A stretch of DNA of 43,673 nt from NCBI GenBank assembly GCA_017481035.1, contig JAFUQI010000056.1, positions 1-43,673 of the forward strand. The letters are read 5' to 3'. Shown one piece after another: positions 17,455 through 25,680 of this stretch. Both the position numbers and the translations under genes were made by a program. The notes under the pieces were generated by a model. That model saw only the letters and a list, made by a program, of their open reading frames with translations, was not told where the DNA came from and did no database searches. The stretch comes from Alphaproteobacteria bacterium. Lineage in GTDB: Bacteria; Pseudomonadota; Alphaproteobacteria; RUG11792. Each line of letters opens with the position of its first letter. Positions within the stretch are counted from its first letter, which is position 1.

Positions 17455-18678
17455 TCACTTGAATATTTCACTTTCAATTATTGTTTCATCTCTTAGTATT
17501 TTTAAGGTTGTGGTTGTATTTCCTATAGAATATTTTTGCAAATTATCAAATTCCTTGGTGTTTGTTACGACATCTTTATTGTGAGTTAAGATTATATCTC
17601 CAGGCATTATACCAGCTTTATCTGCCGGGGAATTTACATGAACTGATTTTACGCGAATGCCAATATTTATATTATCCATGATTCCTATGCTTTTTTTTGC
17701 CTGTGTCAATTTTTTTGAAAGCTCTTTGTTTGGTGAATTTATATCATTCGCATCAATTCCAAGTTTTGTGTTCCCTGAATATTTTAATATTTGAGGCGCT
17801 GCGAGCATTGCACCTTGCTTAACAACAGAGACAGGTATACCTGTTGAAGTTGTAAAAGAAAAATCGTTTATTGAATTGCAGGCTATTCCTATGAGTTTTC
17901 CTCCTTCGTCTACTATTGCTCCGCCTTCATTTTCTGGGATTACTCCAGATCCTATGAATTCGTTTTGAATTAAGAGTGTTGGAATGCCTTCTTGTTTTTT
18001 GAATGATAGAGTCTCAATTCCATTTGCGCAAATTTCGAATTTATTTTTGCTTAGTGCCGGATGTTTTTCAGATACGGCTATATGTCCTTTTGCTTTGCCG
18101 ATTGCAATGGCGCCGTTTCGCAGTATCTTGTTTTTTCCGCTTATAAGGTTCGTGTCATTACCGAGTTCAAGATATTGTATTTTTTTTCCTTTTGTATCAA
18201 TTTTTAAGAATGCTAGATTTAGCTCTGGGATAGTCTTTATAATTTCTGCTTCATAATCATTTCGACCTTTTTTTATTATACAGTCGTCATCATCTGGGTG
18301 ATTTGTTCGTTTTTCACTATTTATAGATACAATAATTTTTTCAGATCTTTGTATACTGTTATATGTGGTAACAATAATGCCTGTATCAGATATAACAACA
18401 CCAGATATAACACCATTTCTATAATTTTCATTCTTTGTTCTTGGTTTTATTGCAGAATTGTAAATTTTCCAATCGTCTTTTGCCGAGCTATTAATTGTAT
18501 AAATTAAAACGACTGCTGGCGAAACGCTTGAAACTAATTTTTTAAAACCTTTTTTTTCAAATGTCTGTTCTATTGTTTGGATATTTTGTTGCTCTTCATT
18601 AATTGTTGTTAATCTAGCCGCGATAGGACTAATCGATATTATAAACAACGAAAGTATTATAATAAAATTAGTTAGCAT
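17455..18678 (-). CDS. HtrA/DegP-like protein with a lost catalytic triad and one PDZ domain
   Basis: A predicted exported protein built like a Deg protease: signal sequence (MLTNFIIILSLFIISISPIA), trypsin-like fold (about 45-290) and one PDZ domain (about 325-400, with INIGIRVKSVHVNSPADKAG and PGDIIL). All three catalytic residues are replaced. The His of T-N-N-H becomes Asn107 (VTTYNSIQ), the Asp of the D-L-A-L segment becomes Asn154 (IPELNLAFLKI), and the Ser of G-N-S-G-G becomes Glu251 (PENEGGAIVD). The folds around these sites are kept, so this is a pseudoprotease and not a random wreck. I take ATG 18678, preceded by GAGG, over TTG 18693. It follows tssC by 19 bases, so it belongs to the T6SS sheath operon. 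A chaperone, scaffold or substrate-binding role is inference. Confidence 0.8.
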   Translation of the reverse strand: MLTNFIIILSLFIISISPIAARLTTINEEQQNIQTIEQTFEKKGFKKLVSSVSPAVVLIYTINSSAKDDWKIYNSAIKPRTKNENYRNGVISGVVISDTGIIVTTYNSIQRSEKIIVSINSEKRTNHPDDDDCIIKKGRNDYEAEIIKTIPELNLAFLKIDTKGKKIQYLELGNDTNLISGKNKILRNGAIAIGKAKGHIAVSEKHPALSKNKFEICANGIETLSFKKQEGIPTLLIQNEFIGSGVIPENEGGAIVDEGGKLIGIACNSINDFSFTTSTGIPVSVVKQGAMLAAPQILKYSGNTKLGIDANDINSPNKELSKKLTQAKKSIGIMDNINIGIRVKSVHVNSPADKAGIMPGDIILTHNKDVVTNTKEFDNLQKYSIGNTTTTLKILRDETIIESEIFK

Positions 18679-18697
18679 CTGCAAAATCCTCAAAAAT

Positions 18698-20164
18698 TTA
18701 TCCTGCTCGCGCTGGAAGGGTTGCCACTAATCTGATCGAAGCAGTTAGTTCTTCCATTTGAAAATGAGGTCTAAGGTATATAACTGATTTATAGCTGCCT
18801 GGAGAGCCAGGTATATCATAGACATCTATACGTCCTTCGCGCAATGGATAAGCGGCTTTTATGTTTGCTGGTGCGTCATCATTTAATAACACATATGATG
18901 CTATCCATGTATTCAGATAATTTTCAACATTTTCTTTTGTTAGAAATGCTCCAATTTTATCTCTCATTATGACTTTTATATAGTGAGCAAATCTTGACGA
19001 AACAAGCATATACGACAGTCTTGATGAAATCGATGCATTTGCATTTGCGTCGTCCAAGTTATATACTTTTGGTTTTTGGGTTGTTTGCCCTCCAAAAAAT
19101 ACAGCATAGTCTGATCCTTTTCGATAACATGCGGCAATAAAACCAAGGTCGCTTAATTCTTTTTCTCTTCTGTCTGTGATTGCAACTTCTGTCGGACATT
19201 TTACAACCTTATCGCCATCAAGCGTTTTGAATATATAGGTTGGAAGTCCTTCTACCATTCCGCCACCTTCGACTCCACGTATTGCTGCGGTCCAGTTATA
19301 TTTTGCAAACGCAGATGTGATTCTTTGCCCCAATGCGTATGCTGGATTCCCCCAACAGAACTTTGATGTATCTCCAACGCCAACGTTTTCTGTAAAGTTG
19401 AATTCCGCAACAGGAAGAGTGGTTGGTCCGTAAGGCAAACGCATAAGGATTCTTGGTAACAATAGAGAGACGTATCTTGAATCTTCTGTATCACGGAATG
19501 AATTCCATTTTATATAATCTGGAGATTCGAAAATTTTAGCAAGATCCCTGGGATATGGCATATGTTCAAATGTATCAAGGTTGAAGAACAAAGGAGATAC
19601 GGCTGCTATAAAGGGTGTATGTGCCGCTGCAGCAAGCCCAGAAATATGCTCGAGAAACTGAATATCTTGTGGTTGATTTGTAAACGAATAATCTCCTATT
19701 AAACATGAATAAGGAGCTCCTCCGAATGTTCCGTATTCTTCCTCGTATACTTTTTTGAATAATTCGCTTTGATCAAATTCGATAGCTTTTGTTAAGTCAT
19801 CTCTGAGATCTTTTAATGAAGCGTTTAAAAGTCTAATTTTAAGATGAGTTCCAGTTTCAGTATTCATAACGAAATAGCGAAGCCCTCGCCAAGAGCCTTC
19901 TAACTTTTGATAATCAGGATGGTGCATGATTTCATTTATTTGGTCGCTTAAAGTTTCATCAATTTCTGCAATACGCCTAGTTAAGAACGAAATGATTCGC
20001 GATTCTCCAGGTGATTCTTTTGTATCAAGAAGCTCATTTACAAACTCGACTAACAGGTCTATGGCTGCATCTTCTTGCTCTGGAAATCGTGCCATTTTGT
20101 TTTCGTGAAGAAGGATATCTAATATTTTAGCTTCTTCTGGAATAATAATTACTTCATCTGACAT
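18698..20164 (-). CDS. tssC: Type VI secretion contractile sheath large subunit TssC
   Basis: TssC (VipB/EvpB) forms, with TssB, the contractile sheath that drives the T6SS needle. The 488-residue length is normal. Family features are LEGSWRGLRYFV (about 89-100), the segment around LLNASLKDLRDDL, GDYSF, AAAHTPFIAAVSPLFF, LPYGP, FCWGNPAYALGQRI and the C-terminal LRPHFQMEELTASIRLVA. It begins 14 bases after tssB and precedes the HtrA-like gene by 19. Other T6SS genes (tssJLM, tssE, tssK, clpV, hcp, vgrG) are not in the window and must lie elsewhere if the system works. Confidence 0.96.
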   Translation of the reverse strand: MSDEVIIIPEEAKILDILLHENKMARFPEQEDAAIDLLVEFVNELLDTKESPGESRIISFLTRRIAEIDETLSDQINEIMHHPDYQKLEGSWRGLRYFVMNTETGTHLKIRLLNASLKDLRDDLTKAIEFDQSELFKKVYEEEYGTFGGAPYSCLIGDYSFTNQPQDIQFLEHISGLAAAAHTPFIAAVSPLFFNLDTFEHMPYPRDLAKIFESPDYIKWNSFRDTEDSRYVSLLLPRILMRLPYGPTTLPVAEFNFTENVGVGDTSKFCWGNPAYALGQRITSAFAKYNWTAAIRGVEGGGMVEGLPTYIFKTLDGDKVVKCPTEVAITDRREKELSDLGFIAACYRKGSDYAVFFGGQTTQKPKVYNLDDANANASISSRLSYMLVSSRFAHYIKVIMRDKIGAFLTKENVENYLNTWIASYVLLNDDAPANIKAAYPLREGRIDVYDIPGSPGSYKSVIYLRPHFQMEELTASIRLVATLPARAG

Positions 20165-20178
20165 GTGTTATCCTCCTC

Positions 20179-20760
20179 TTAAATATTTTCGCCTTCTGTT
20201 TCTGGTTGAGTTGTTTGCTCTGTTTCTTGTTTTGTTTCTTCTTGTGAGTTAACTCGTTGAGCTATGCGTTCATCAAGTTCTGCTTTTAGCTTTTCAAGGT
20301 TTGATCTGTTTTTCATAATTTGAGTTAAAATAGATTCCAATGAGTCATTGCCATCCATTTTTGATATTAGGTTTTTTAGGTTAACTCTTTTGTTGTATAG
20401 AGCAGCAAGGTTTGGGACATTTTTAGCTAGATTTTGTGGCTCAAAATCTTCAAACTTAGAAAACCTCAATTCGATGCTGATTTCAGGGTTTTCATCTGAA
20501 ATCCTGTTTGGAACACGGAGAACAAGCCTAGGACCTATGATTCCAAAAACATCAGAAAAGTTATCTCTGTCTATCTCTACAAATTTTCGATTTTTCATTT
20601 TAGGAAGTGGGTTTTCAGGATTTCCTGATAAATCTGCCAAAACCCCAACAACAAATGGAAGTTCTTTTTTTTCAATAGCATTACCAATTTCAACATCGTA
20701 AGTTATATGCACCCTTGGTTTTCTGACTCTGTCTAGAGTATGTTGTCTGCTTTCAGCCAT
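20179..20760 (-). CDS. tssB: Type VI secretion contractile sheath small subunit TssB
   Basis: The small sheath subunit (VipA family), 193 residues. The N-terminal half has the conserved RVHITYDVEIGNAIEKKELP and ADLSGNP motifs, and the middle has KFVEIDRDNF and the LRFSKFEDFEP segment; the C-terminal 45 residues are a charged coiled coil ending in a Glu/Thr/Gln-rich tail. AGGAATGAAAG lies directly before the ATG. It is first in the operon tssB-tssC-HtrA-like; dapA lies upstream on the same strand, separated by 170 bases and a hairpin. Confidence 0.95.
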   Translation of the reverse strand: MAESRQHTLDRVRKPRVHITYDVEIGNAIEKKELPFVVGVLADLSGNPENPLPKMKNRKFVEIDRDNFSDVFGIIGPRLVLRVPNRISDENPEISIELRFSKFEDFEPQNLAKNVPNLAALYNKRVNLKNLISKMDGNDSLESILTQIMKNRSNLEKLKAELDERIAQRVNSQEETKQETEQTTQPETEGENI

Positions 20761-20896
20761 CTTTCATTCCTAAAATTTAGAAGGTTTTAAGTACCACCTA
20801 CTATCCTATCTTATAGAATAACTTAAAATAATTAAAATTCAGTTAATTTTATAAAAAAATTAAAAATACGTTTTTTGTCAATATCTGTAGAAATGA

Positions 20897-20918
20897 GCCA
20901 ACAACAGTAATTGTTGGC
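20897..20918 (-). terminator. Hairpin between dapA and tssB
   Basis: GCCAACAA (20897-20904) pairs with TTGTTGGC (20911-20918) around six bases, 14 bases after the dapA stop. There is no clear U-run on the minus strand; on the plus strand ACAGTTTTTATT follows. It probably limits read-through from dapA into tssB. Confidence 0.45.
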
Positions 20919-20931
20919 ACAGTTTTTATTG

Positions 20932-21813
20932 TCAGTGTTTGGTGTTCTTTACTTTTTCCAAAACTAAATCTATACGTTTACTTGTTGGTTCTGTCGTTGT
21001 TACTAGTGGTAATCTTATTTCATTGGATATATAGCCAAGCTTTGCTAGTGCATACTTAACTGGTGCTGGACTTGATTCAAGAAACATTGCTTGGTGCAAT
21101 GGAGCTAACAATCTGTCAATTCTCTGTGTTTCGTCGATATTTTTGTTGCGCCACGCCACATAAAGTTGTTTCATAAGTTCAGGAACAATATTTGCTGTAA
21201 CCGAAATACAGCCGTCTCCTCCATGGGCCAAGAACCCAAGATAGCTCGCATCGTCGCCAGATAGCAGTGTAAACTCTGGGATATGATCCTTAATAAATGA
21301 AACTCTTGCAAGATTTGTATCTGTATCTTTAAGCGCTACTATCCTCGGAAGTTTTGATAATTCTAAGATAACTTCTACAGACATATTGACTTTACATCTA
21401 CCTGGATTGTTATACATAATAATTGGAATATTTGTGTTATCATGTATTACTGCAAAATGGTTTGCGATTCCTACTTGTGACGGTTTTATATAATACGGTG
21501 TTATAACTAACGCTCCATCTGCTCCAAGTTCTTCTGCGTGTTGTATCAACGGAATAGTTTCAGCTGGCCATGTTGAGCTGCAGCCAACAATGATAGGGAC
21601 TCGTTTGTTTGCAGTTTGTATGGCGGTTTTAATAACGAGATCACGTTCTTTTTGTGTTATAAGTGTCCCTTCTCCTGTAGTTCCGCAGACAAGTATACCA
21701 TCCGTTCCTGAATTTATTTGCAACTCTATTAAATTTCGTAGAGCTTCTAAGTCAACATCCCCCTTGCGAAAAGGCGTGACAAGTGCGACCATTGAACCTG
21801 AGAACATAGTCAT
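20932..21813 (-). CDS. dapA: 4-hydroxy-tetrahydrodipicolinate synthase
   Basis: First committed step of lysine and diaminopimelate synthesis: condensation of pyruvate with aspartate semialdehyde. All key residues are present in the 293-residue protein: Thr46-Thr47 (CGTTGEGTL), Tyr134 (MYNNPGR with Arg139) and the Schiff-base Lys162 (IVALKDTD). The TTAAGGAGATATG context gives an excellent ribosome binding site. The gene is divergent from the lytic transglycosylase gene with only 25 bases between the start codons. Its presence suggests that the cell makes its own peptidoglycan precursor. Confidence 0.96.
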   Translation of the reverse strand: MTMFSGSMVALVTPFRKGDVDLEALRNLIELQINSGTDGILVCGTTGEGTLITQKERDLVIKTAIQTANKRVPIIVGCSSTWPAETIPLIQHAEELGADGALVITPYYIKPSQVGIANHFAVIHDNTNIPIIMYNNPGRCKVNMSVEVILELSKLPRIVALKDTDTNLARVSFIKDHIPEFTLLSGDDASYLGFLAHGGDGCISVTANIVPELMKQLYVAWRNKNIDETQRIDRLLAPLHQAMFLESSPAPVKYALAKLGYISNEIRLPLVTTTEPTSKRIDLVLEKVKNTKH

Positions 21814-21838
21814 ATCTCCTTAAAGTTTTATATACTAT

Positions 21839-23707
21839 ATGTTATACATCCCAAAAATTTCAAAGGCAACTAGTTGTTTGTTTAGTGTTCTGCTCGTTTT
21901 CGTATATAGTTCATTGCAGGCCTCAGAGTTAGAGAAATATGAGCAATGGAAAGCAGCAGTTATTTCTCCTGAGAATAGTGTTAAAGTTTTTTCATTTTTC
22001 TTCAATAACCCGCATTGGCCATTATTCAACGAATCTGTAAGGATTGCTGAAAAACATATAGATAAGTCTGTCCCAACGGATCTTATTTTAAAGTGGTTTA
22101 GAAGGTATCCTCCAAAGACAAGTGAAGGACTGTTCGCTCATATAAATTGCATGCTAGGCAAGGATCATAAGCAAACAGAAAGCTATATAAGACAGACTTG
22201 GATATATCAAAATATGTCAGACAAACTGGTAAAGCAATATTATTCGAAATTTAAGGATTATATAACCCCACAGGAAGAAGCAAAAAAAGCAAAACACCTA
22301 TCGATCAATATGATGATCGATCAGTTAAAAGCGATGAAGGAGTTTGCTTGCAAAAAGGTTTCAAAGTATATTGATAAATTTATTGCACAATTTAAAACTA
22401 AACACACCATAAAATATCAAGATAGTGACTTACAAGATATAGATCGGAAATGCATTATTGTTCAGAATTTGATAGACAACAAAAAATACTTAAAAGCTGC
22501 CGAAATATTAGCTAAGTCAAACGAAAACGAAGAAAAACATATGGATACATTTTACAAAATTCGTAGGTTTTTATCTTTTAACTTTGTGCGAGATGGGAAT
22601 CCTGAGTTGGCTTATGATGTTATTAGATTATATAAAATAAACAGTAAAACAAAAGATGAAAGGATTGCAAAAGCTGAATGGCTTCTTGGATATTTGTCAT
22701 ATAGATTCCTTGATATGCCTGATCTAGCGATTAAGCATTTTGAAAAAGCTTACAATAATTCGAAAAAAACTATAAGGTTGAGCAAAAACGCATTTTGGTT
22801 AGCGAATGCTCATAAGAAGATTGGCAACGTTGTTTTTGCGATAGATTGGTTTCGTAAAGCTGGGAGATATAATTCAACGTTTTACGGATATCTCGCAAAT
22901 TCTTATCTTGAAAAAATAAACCAAAACAAAAATGAAGCGATGAATGATGTTATGGAGTTTTTCGCTTCAGAGATTATATTTGACAACAGGGAGCTTGTAA
23001 GGATACTAAAGACAATAACTGATAGATCTATGATTGAACATTTTTATTTGCAGTTGGTGAAGGAGATAGATGATCCTGTTGAAGAAGAGTTGCTAATAGA
23101 AATGGCTCAAAATAATGATGAACTTGATGCTGTATTAACTGAAGAAGATCATAAACAGCACTATTCTGTAAGCGACAAGATATACAAAACATTGGATCAA
23201 AGCGATATGAAGCTGGTTAACAGAATAAATAATGATGTATGTTTCTCGTGCCTTGTGCATGCAATAATACAGAGAGAAAGTCACTTCAAACAAAATGCAA
23301 AGAGTAATGCTGGCGCAATTGGCCTTATGCAAATTCTACCATCGACAGCAAAATATGAAGCAAAAAAAATCAAGTTTAAAATAGGAGGCGATTCTTTGTA
23401 TGATCGTAAACGTAATCTGACTATCGGAAGCTTTATTGTTAACCGTCTTTTAGATAAGTATGATCAAAATATCGTTTTTGCAATAGCGGCATACAATTGC
23501 GGAGAAGGAAACATTGCAAAGTATCAAAAAAGCATAAAAAAATTAAAAGGATTAAGTGCATTAGATTTAATAGAGCTAATTCCTATTAAAGAAACAAGAC
23601 TATATGTAAAGCATGTTTTGAGAGGATTTTTTTATTATTTAAAGAAGTTTAATGTTAAAAACTGTTATGATTGCGAACAAATAATTCAAAAAGTAAAAAT
23701 GAATTGA
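21839..23707 (+). CDS. slt: Soluble lytic murein transglycosylase (Slt70-like)
   Basis: A periplasmic enzyme that cleaves the glycan strands of peptidoglycan. The 622-residue protein has a signal peptide (residues 1 to about 28, ending SSLQAS), a long all-helical U/L-domain (about 30-450) with TPR-like repeats, and a C-terminal SLT domain (about 465-600). The catalytic Glu480 lies in IIQRESHF, followed by NAGAIGLMQILPSTA and AIAAYNCGEGNIAKYQ. The ATG at 21839 has no ribosome binding site, and a TATACT box ends only two bases before it, so translation may be leaderless or start from an unusual site. It is divergent from dapA; both act on the cell wall. Confidence 0.93.
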   Translation: MLYIPKISKATSCLFSVLLVFVYSSLQASELEKYEQWKAAVISPENSVKVFSFFFNNPHWPLFNESVRIAEKHIDKSVPTDLILKWFRRYPPKTSEGLFAHINCMLGKDHKQTESYIRQTWIYQNMSDKLVKQYYSKFKDYITPQEEAKKAKHLSINMMIDQLKAMKEFACKKVSKYIDKFIAQFKTKHTIKYQDSDLQDIDRKCIIVQNLIDNKKYLKAAEILAKSNENEEKHMDTFYKIRRFLSFNFVRDGNPELAYDVIRLYKINSKTKDERIAKAEWLLGYLSYRFLDMPDLAIKHFEKAYNNSKKTIRLSKNAFWLANAHKKIGNVVFAIDWFRKAGRYNSTFYGYLANSYLEKINQNKNEAMNDVMEFFASEIIFDNRELVRILKTITDRSMIEHFYLQLVKEIDDPVEEELLIEMAQNNDELDAVLTEEDHKQHYSVSDKIYKTLDQSDMKLVNRINNDVCFSCLVHAIIQRESHFKQNAKSNAGAIGLMQILPSTAKYEAKKIKFKIGGDSLYDRKRNLTIGSFIVNRLLDKYDQNIVFAIAAYNCGEGNIAKYQKSIKKLKGLSALDLIELIPIKETRLYVKHVLRGFFYYLKKFNVKNCYDCEQIIQKVKMN

Positions 23708-23733
23708 TTTTTTCGCTTGTGATGCTATATACT
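23704..23733 (+). promoter_or_regulatory. Possible promoter of the XRE-receiver gene
   Basis: TTGATT (23704-23709), an 18-base spacer and TATACT (23728-23733), 35 bases before the ATG. The -35 box overlaps the slt stop codon. Confidence 0.4.
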
Positions 23734-23768
23734 TAACCAAAGTTCTAATTACAGTTTAGTTTTTGGGG

Positions 23769-24452
23769 ATGAAAAAGCAAAATAGCATTATAGATAATAA
23801 GATTATCGATCAACATATAAGTCGCCAAATTAGGGATATTAGAATTAGAAAGCAATTAACTTTAAGCTATGTCGCAAAGAATCTGGGAGTGTCTTATCAG
23901 CAAGTTCAAAAATATGAGACAGGGCAAAGCACAGTGTCAGCATCAAAACTGTTTGCTTTATCTCAAATTCTTGATGTTAAAATTAATAGCTTTTTTGATA
24001 AGCTAATTATTGATACAGATGAAAACATAGCGACAAAACCTGGTCGAGATATAAGCATTGTTCTTATAGAAGATAATCCTGCTGATGAATCAATTTTTAG
24101 AAAAACATTAAATTCGATTGAAAATATAGAAGTGTTATGTTTAAGAGACAAAGAACAGTTCTTTAAAATTATAAGACATAAAAGATCTAGTTTGTCACTA
24201 CCAAGGATGATTTTTATATCTCAAAATTCTTTAAAGCAAGAATGTTCAGGTATCCTGAGGTGGATAAGAAACGACATTCAACTATCGAGTGTTCCGGTAA
24301 TAGTATTAAGTTCTTACATTGATAAAAATATTGTATCAAGATTATATAGATTTGGACTTTCTGGATTTGTTTTAAAAGCTTTTGATATTAAAGAATTCAG
24401 TAATACTTTGTTAAAGTGCACGAAATACTGGATCGAAACAACAATAATATAG
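23769..24452 (+). CDS. XRE-type DNA-binding protein with a degenerate receiver domain
   Basis: A predicted regulator of 227 residues in two parts. Residues about 15-75 are a Cro/CI-type helix-turn-helix (IRKQLTLSYVAKNLGVSYQQ, then QKYETG). Residues about 94-220 resemble a response-regulator receiver: the acidic pair Glu101-Asp102 (LIEDNPADES), the Ser position (VLSSY) and Lys203 (GFVLKAFD) are there. The phospho-acceptor Asp is replaced by Ser151 (RMIFISQNS), so normal phosphorylation is not expected. XRE-receiver fusions of this order are known in alphaproteobacteria. ATG 23769 is preferred to TTG 23763; neither has a well-spaced ribosome binding site. It lies alone after slt. Confidence 0.82.
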   Translation: MKKQNSIIDNKIIDQHISRQIRDIRIRKQLTLSYVAKNLGVSYQQVQKYETGQSTVSASKLFALSQILDVKINSFFDKLIIDTDENIATKPGRDISIVLIEDNPADESIFRKTLNSIENIEVLCLRDKEQFFKIIRHKRSSLSLPRMIFISQNSLKQECSGILRWIRNDIQLSSVPVIVLSSYIDKNIVSRLYRFGLSGFVLKAFDIKEFSNTLLKCTKYWIETTII

Positions 24453-24534
24453 CCTTTTAGAGAAAAAACTTCTTGAATATAAAAAGTAAAACAGTTATCA
24501 TTCAATAAGAATGTGTTTTTGTATTAATGTGTCT

Positions 24535-24714
24535 ATGTCGAAAAATCTTTTATTGAACAAAGAAGAGAGAACCGTCTGTGAAGTTTGGACAAGAGTTATG
24601 GGATATTACCGCCCAGTGTCGGCTTTTAACAAAGGAAAGCACAGCGAATACAAAGAACGCCGGTGTTTTACAGAAAATTGCGAAATGCCAAAACTAATAA
24701 AAAAGGCTGCTTAG
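24535..24714 (+). CDS. Stand-alone NrdD C-terminal-like small protein
   Basis: A 59-residue protein whose core (EERTVCEVWTRVMGYYRPVS, then FNKGKHSEYKERRCF) matches the C-terminal part of anaerobic ribonucleotide reductase NrdD (Pfam NRDD). Very short proteins with only this piece are widespread in alphaproteobacteria, including intracellular ones; they lack the catalytic barrel and cannot be reductases. One Cys sits in the core, two more flank it (CFTENC). I chose ATG 24535; ATG 24511 is an in-frame alternative with six to eight extra, unconserved residues. A strong terminator begins at the stop codon. Function is unknown. Confidence 0.75.
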   Translation: MSKNLLLNKEERTVCEVWTRVMGYYRPVSAFNKGKHSEYKERRCFTENCEMPKLIKKAA

Positions 24715-24749
24715 AATGAACGGGGTTTTCAACCCCCATTCTTTTTTTT
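24714..24749 (+). terminator. Rho-independent terminator
   Basis: GAATG (24714-24718) and GGGGTT (24722-24727) pair with AACCCC (24731-24736) and CATTC (24737-24741) around a three-base loop, followed by TTTTTTTT. The strongest terminator in the window; its base overlaps the stop codon of the NrdD-like gene. From here to 25076 I see no supported gene. Confidence 0.85.
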
Positions 24750-25076
24750 GAGTATCATCCTTGATTAGATAGCAGGGTATCTGCACTTTACAAGGGCAAT
24801 TACGAATGATACAAGGAACATTTTCATTGCGAAGCTCATAACCTTCATCCATCTAAAAAGAACTCTCACTTACGTATAATAGTATGCATCAAAAGCAAAC
24901 AAAAGAAAAATTACACAATTCATAGTTGAAAATAATTGTTAAGTTCTACTTAAAAGCGAAAAACGTTTAGGCTAAAAAAATGTAGTATTTTTAGTATTTG
25001 TGAGTTGTGTGGTTGATTTTTACTTGATATCTAATTTAGTATACAAGTATAGGTAGTAATTTGTTGTTTTTGTGAT

Positions 25077-25634
25077 ATGAAAAATATAATCAGTTTTTTT
25101 GTCGTGTAATTGTTTATCTATACGTGTTTTTTCTGACGGTTGTCTAGGGGCAGAAAATTTACATGAAAGATCATCACAAATAGATGAAGCTACATTCAAA
25201 TATGAGTTTAAAAATATTATTACAGAACCTATTCATGATGTATGTGATTACCTATTATCAATTTTGCTTATAAAAGAGGATCCAAATAATAATAAGATCT
25301 TTGTAAGATTACAGGGACGCCATAGAATAAGTCTTTGTTGATACTGAAATTTTGTTTGATAGCAAAATAAAACCAGAATGGGAACAGTTACAAAAAATAT
25401 AATATTAGTTCTAGTGATGTTGAGCCACTGCAACTAAAAGATATCAACTTCAACATGAGCGATCTGAAAAGTGCTGTAAAAACTATTCTTTCCATTTGTT
25501 ATAAGAGCTCAAGAGCGATTTTGCGATGTATAGTGATAAAACTTATGCTCATATATGTTGTTAGCAGTAATCAACGTATCACAGCAATACATATCCAGAA
25601 CAAGAAAAAAACTGTTGCTGCAAATAAAGCGTGA
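25077..25634 (+). pseudogene. Broken gene for a secreted protein
   Basis: At least three frameshifts break what looks like one gene. ATG 25077 gives MKNIISFFVV and then TAA. A second frame (about 25102-25341) gives FSDGCLGAENLHERSSQIDE and a well-formed stretch to RLQGRHRIS. A third adds VDTEILFDSKIKPEWEQLQK (25338-25400), and the last (about 25412-25634) starts DVEPLQLKDINFNMSDLKS. A signal-peptide-like start and GENxH-type mature start suggest an exported protein of about 180 residues. I do not recognise the family. Confidence 0.45.
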
Positions 25635-25680
25635 TGACTCTTTCTCGTTATTGTTTAAAAAAGTCATCTCTTTAAAAGTG

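Noticed and set aside
24535-24714. Remnant of a full anaerobic ribonucleotide reductase
   Set aside because: The short protein is complete, with its own start and terminator, and no trace of the catalytic domain lies upstream.
24699-24856. A minus-strand frame of about 52 codons starting MDEGYELRNENVPCIIRNCP
   Set aside because: Its second half is simply the reverse complement of the strong terminator and the end of the NrdD-like gene, and no good ribosome binding site precedes it.
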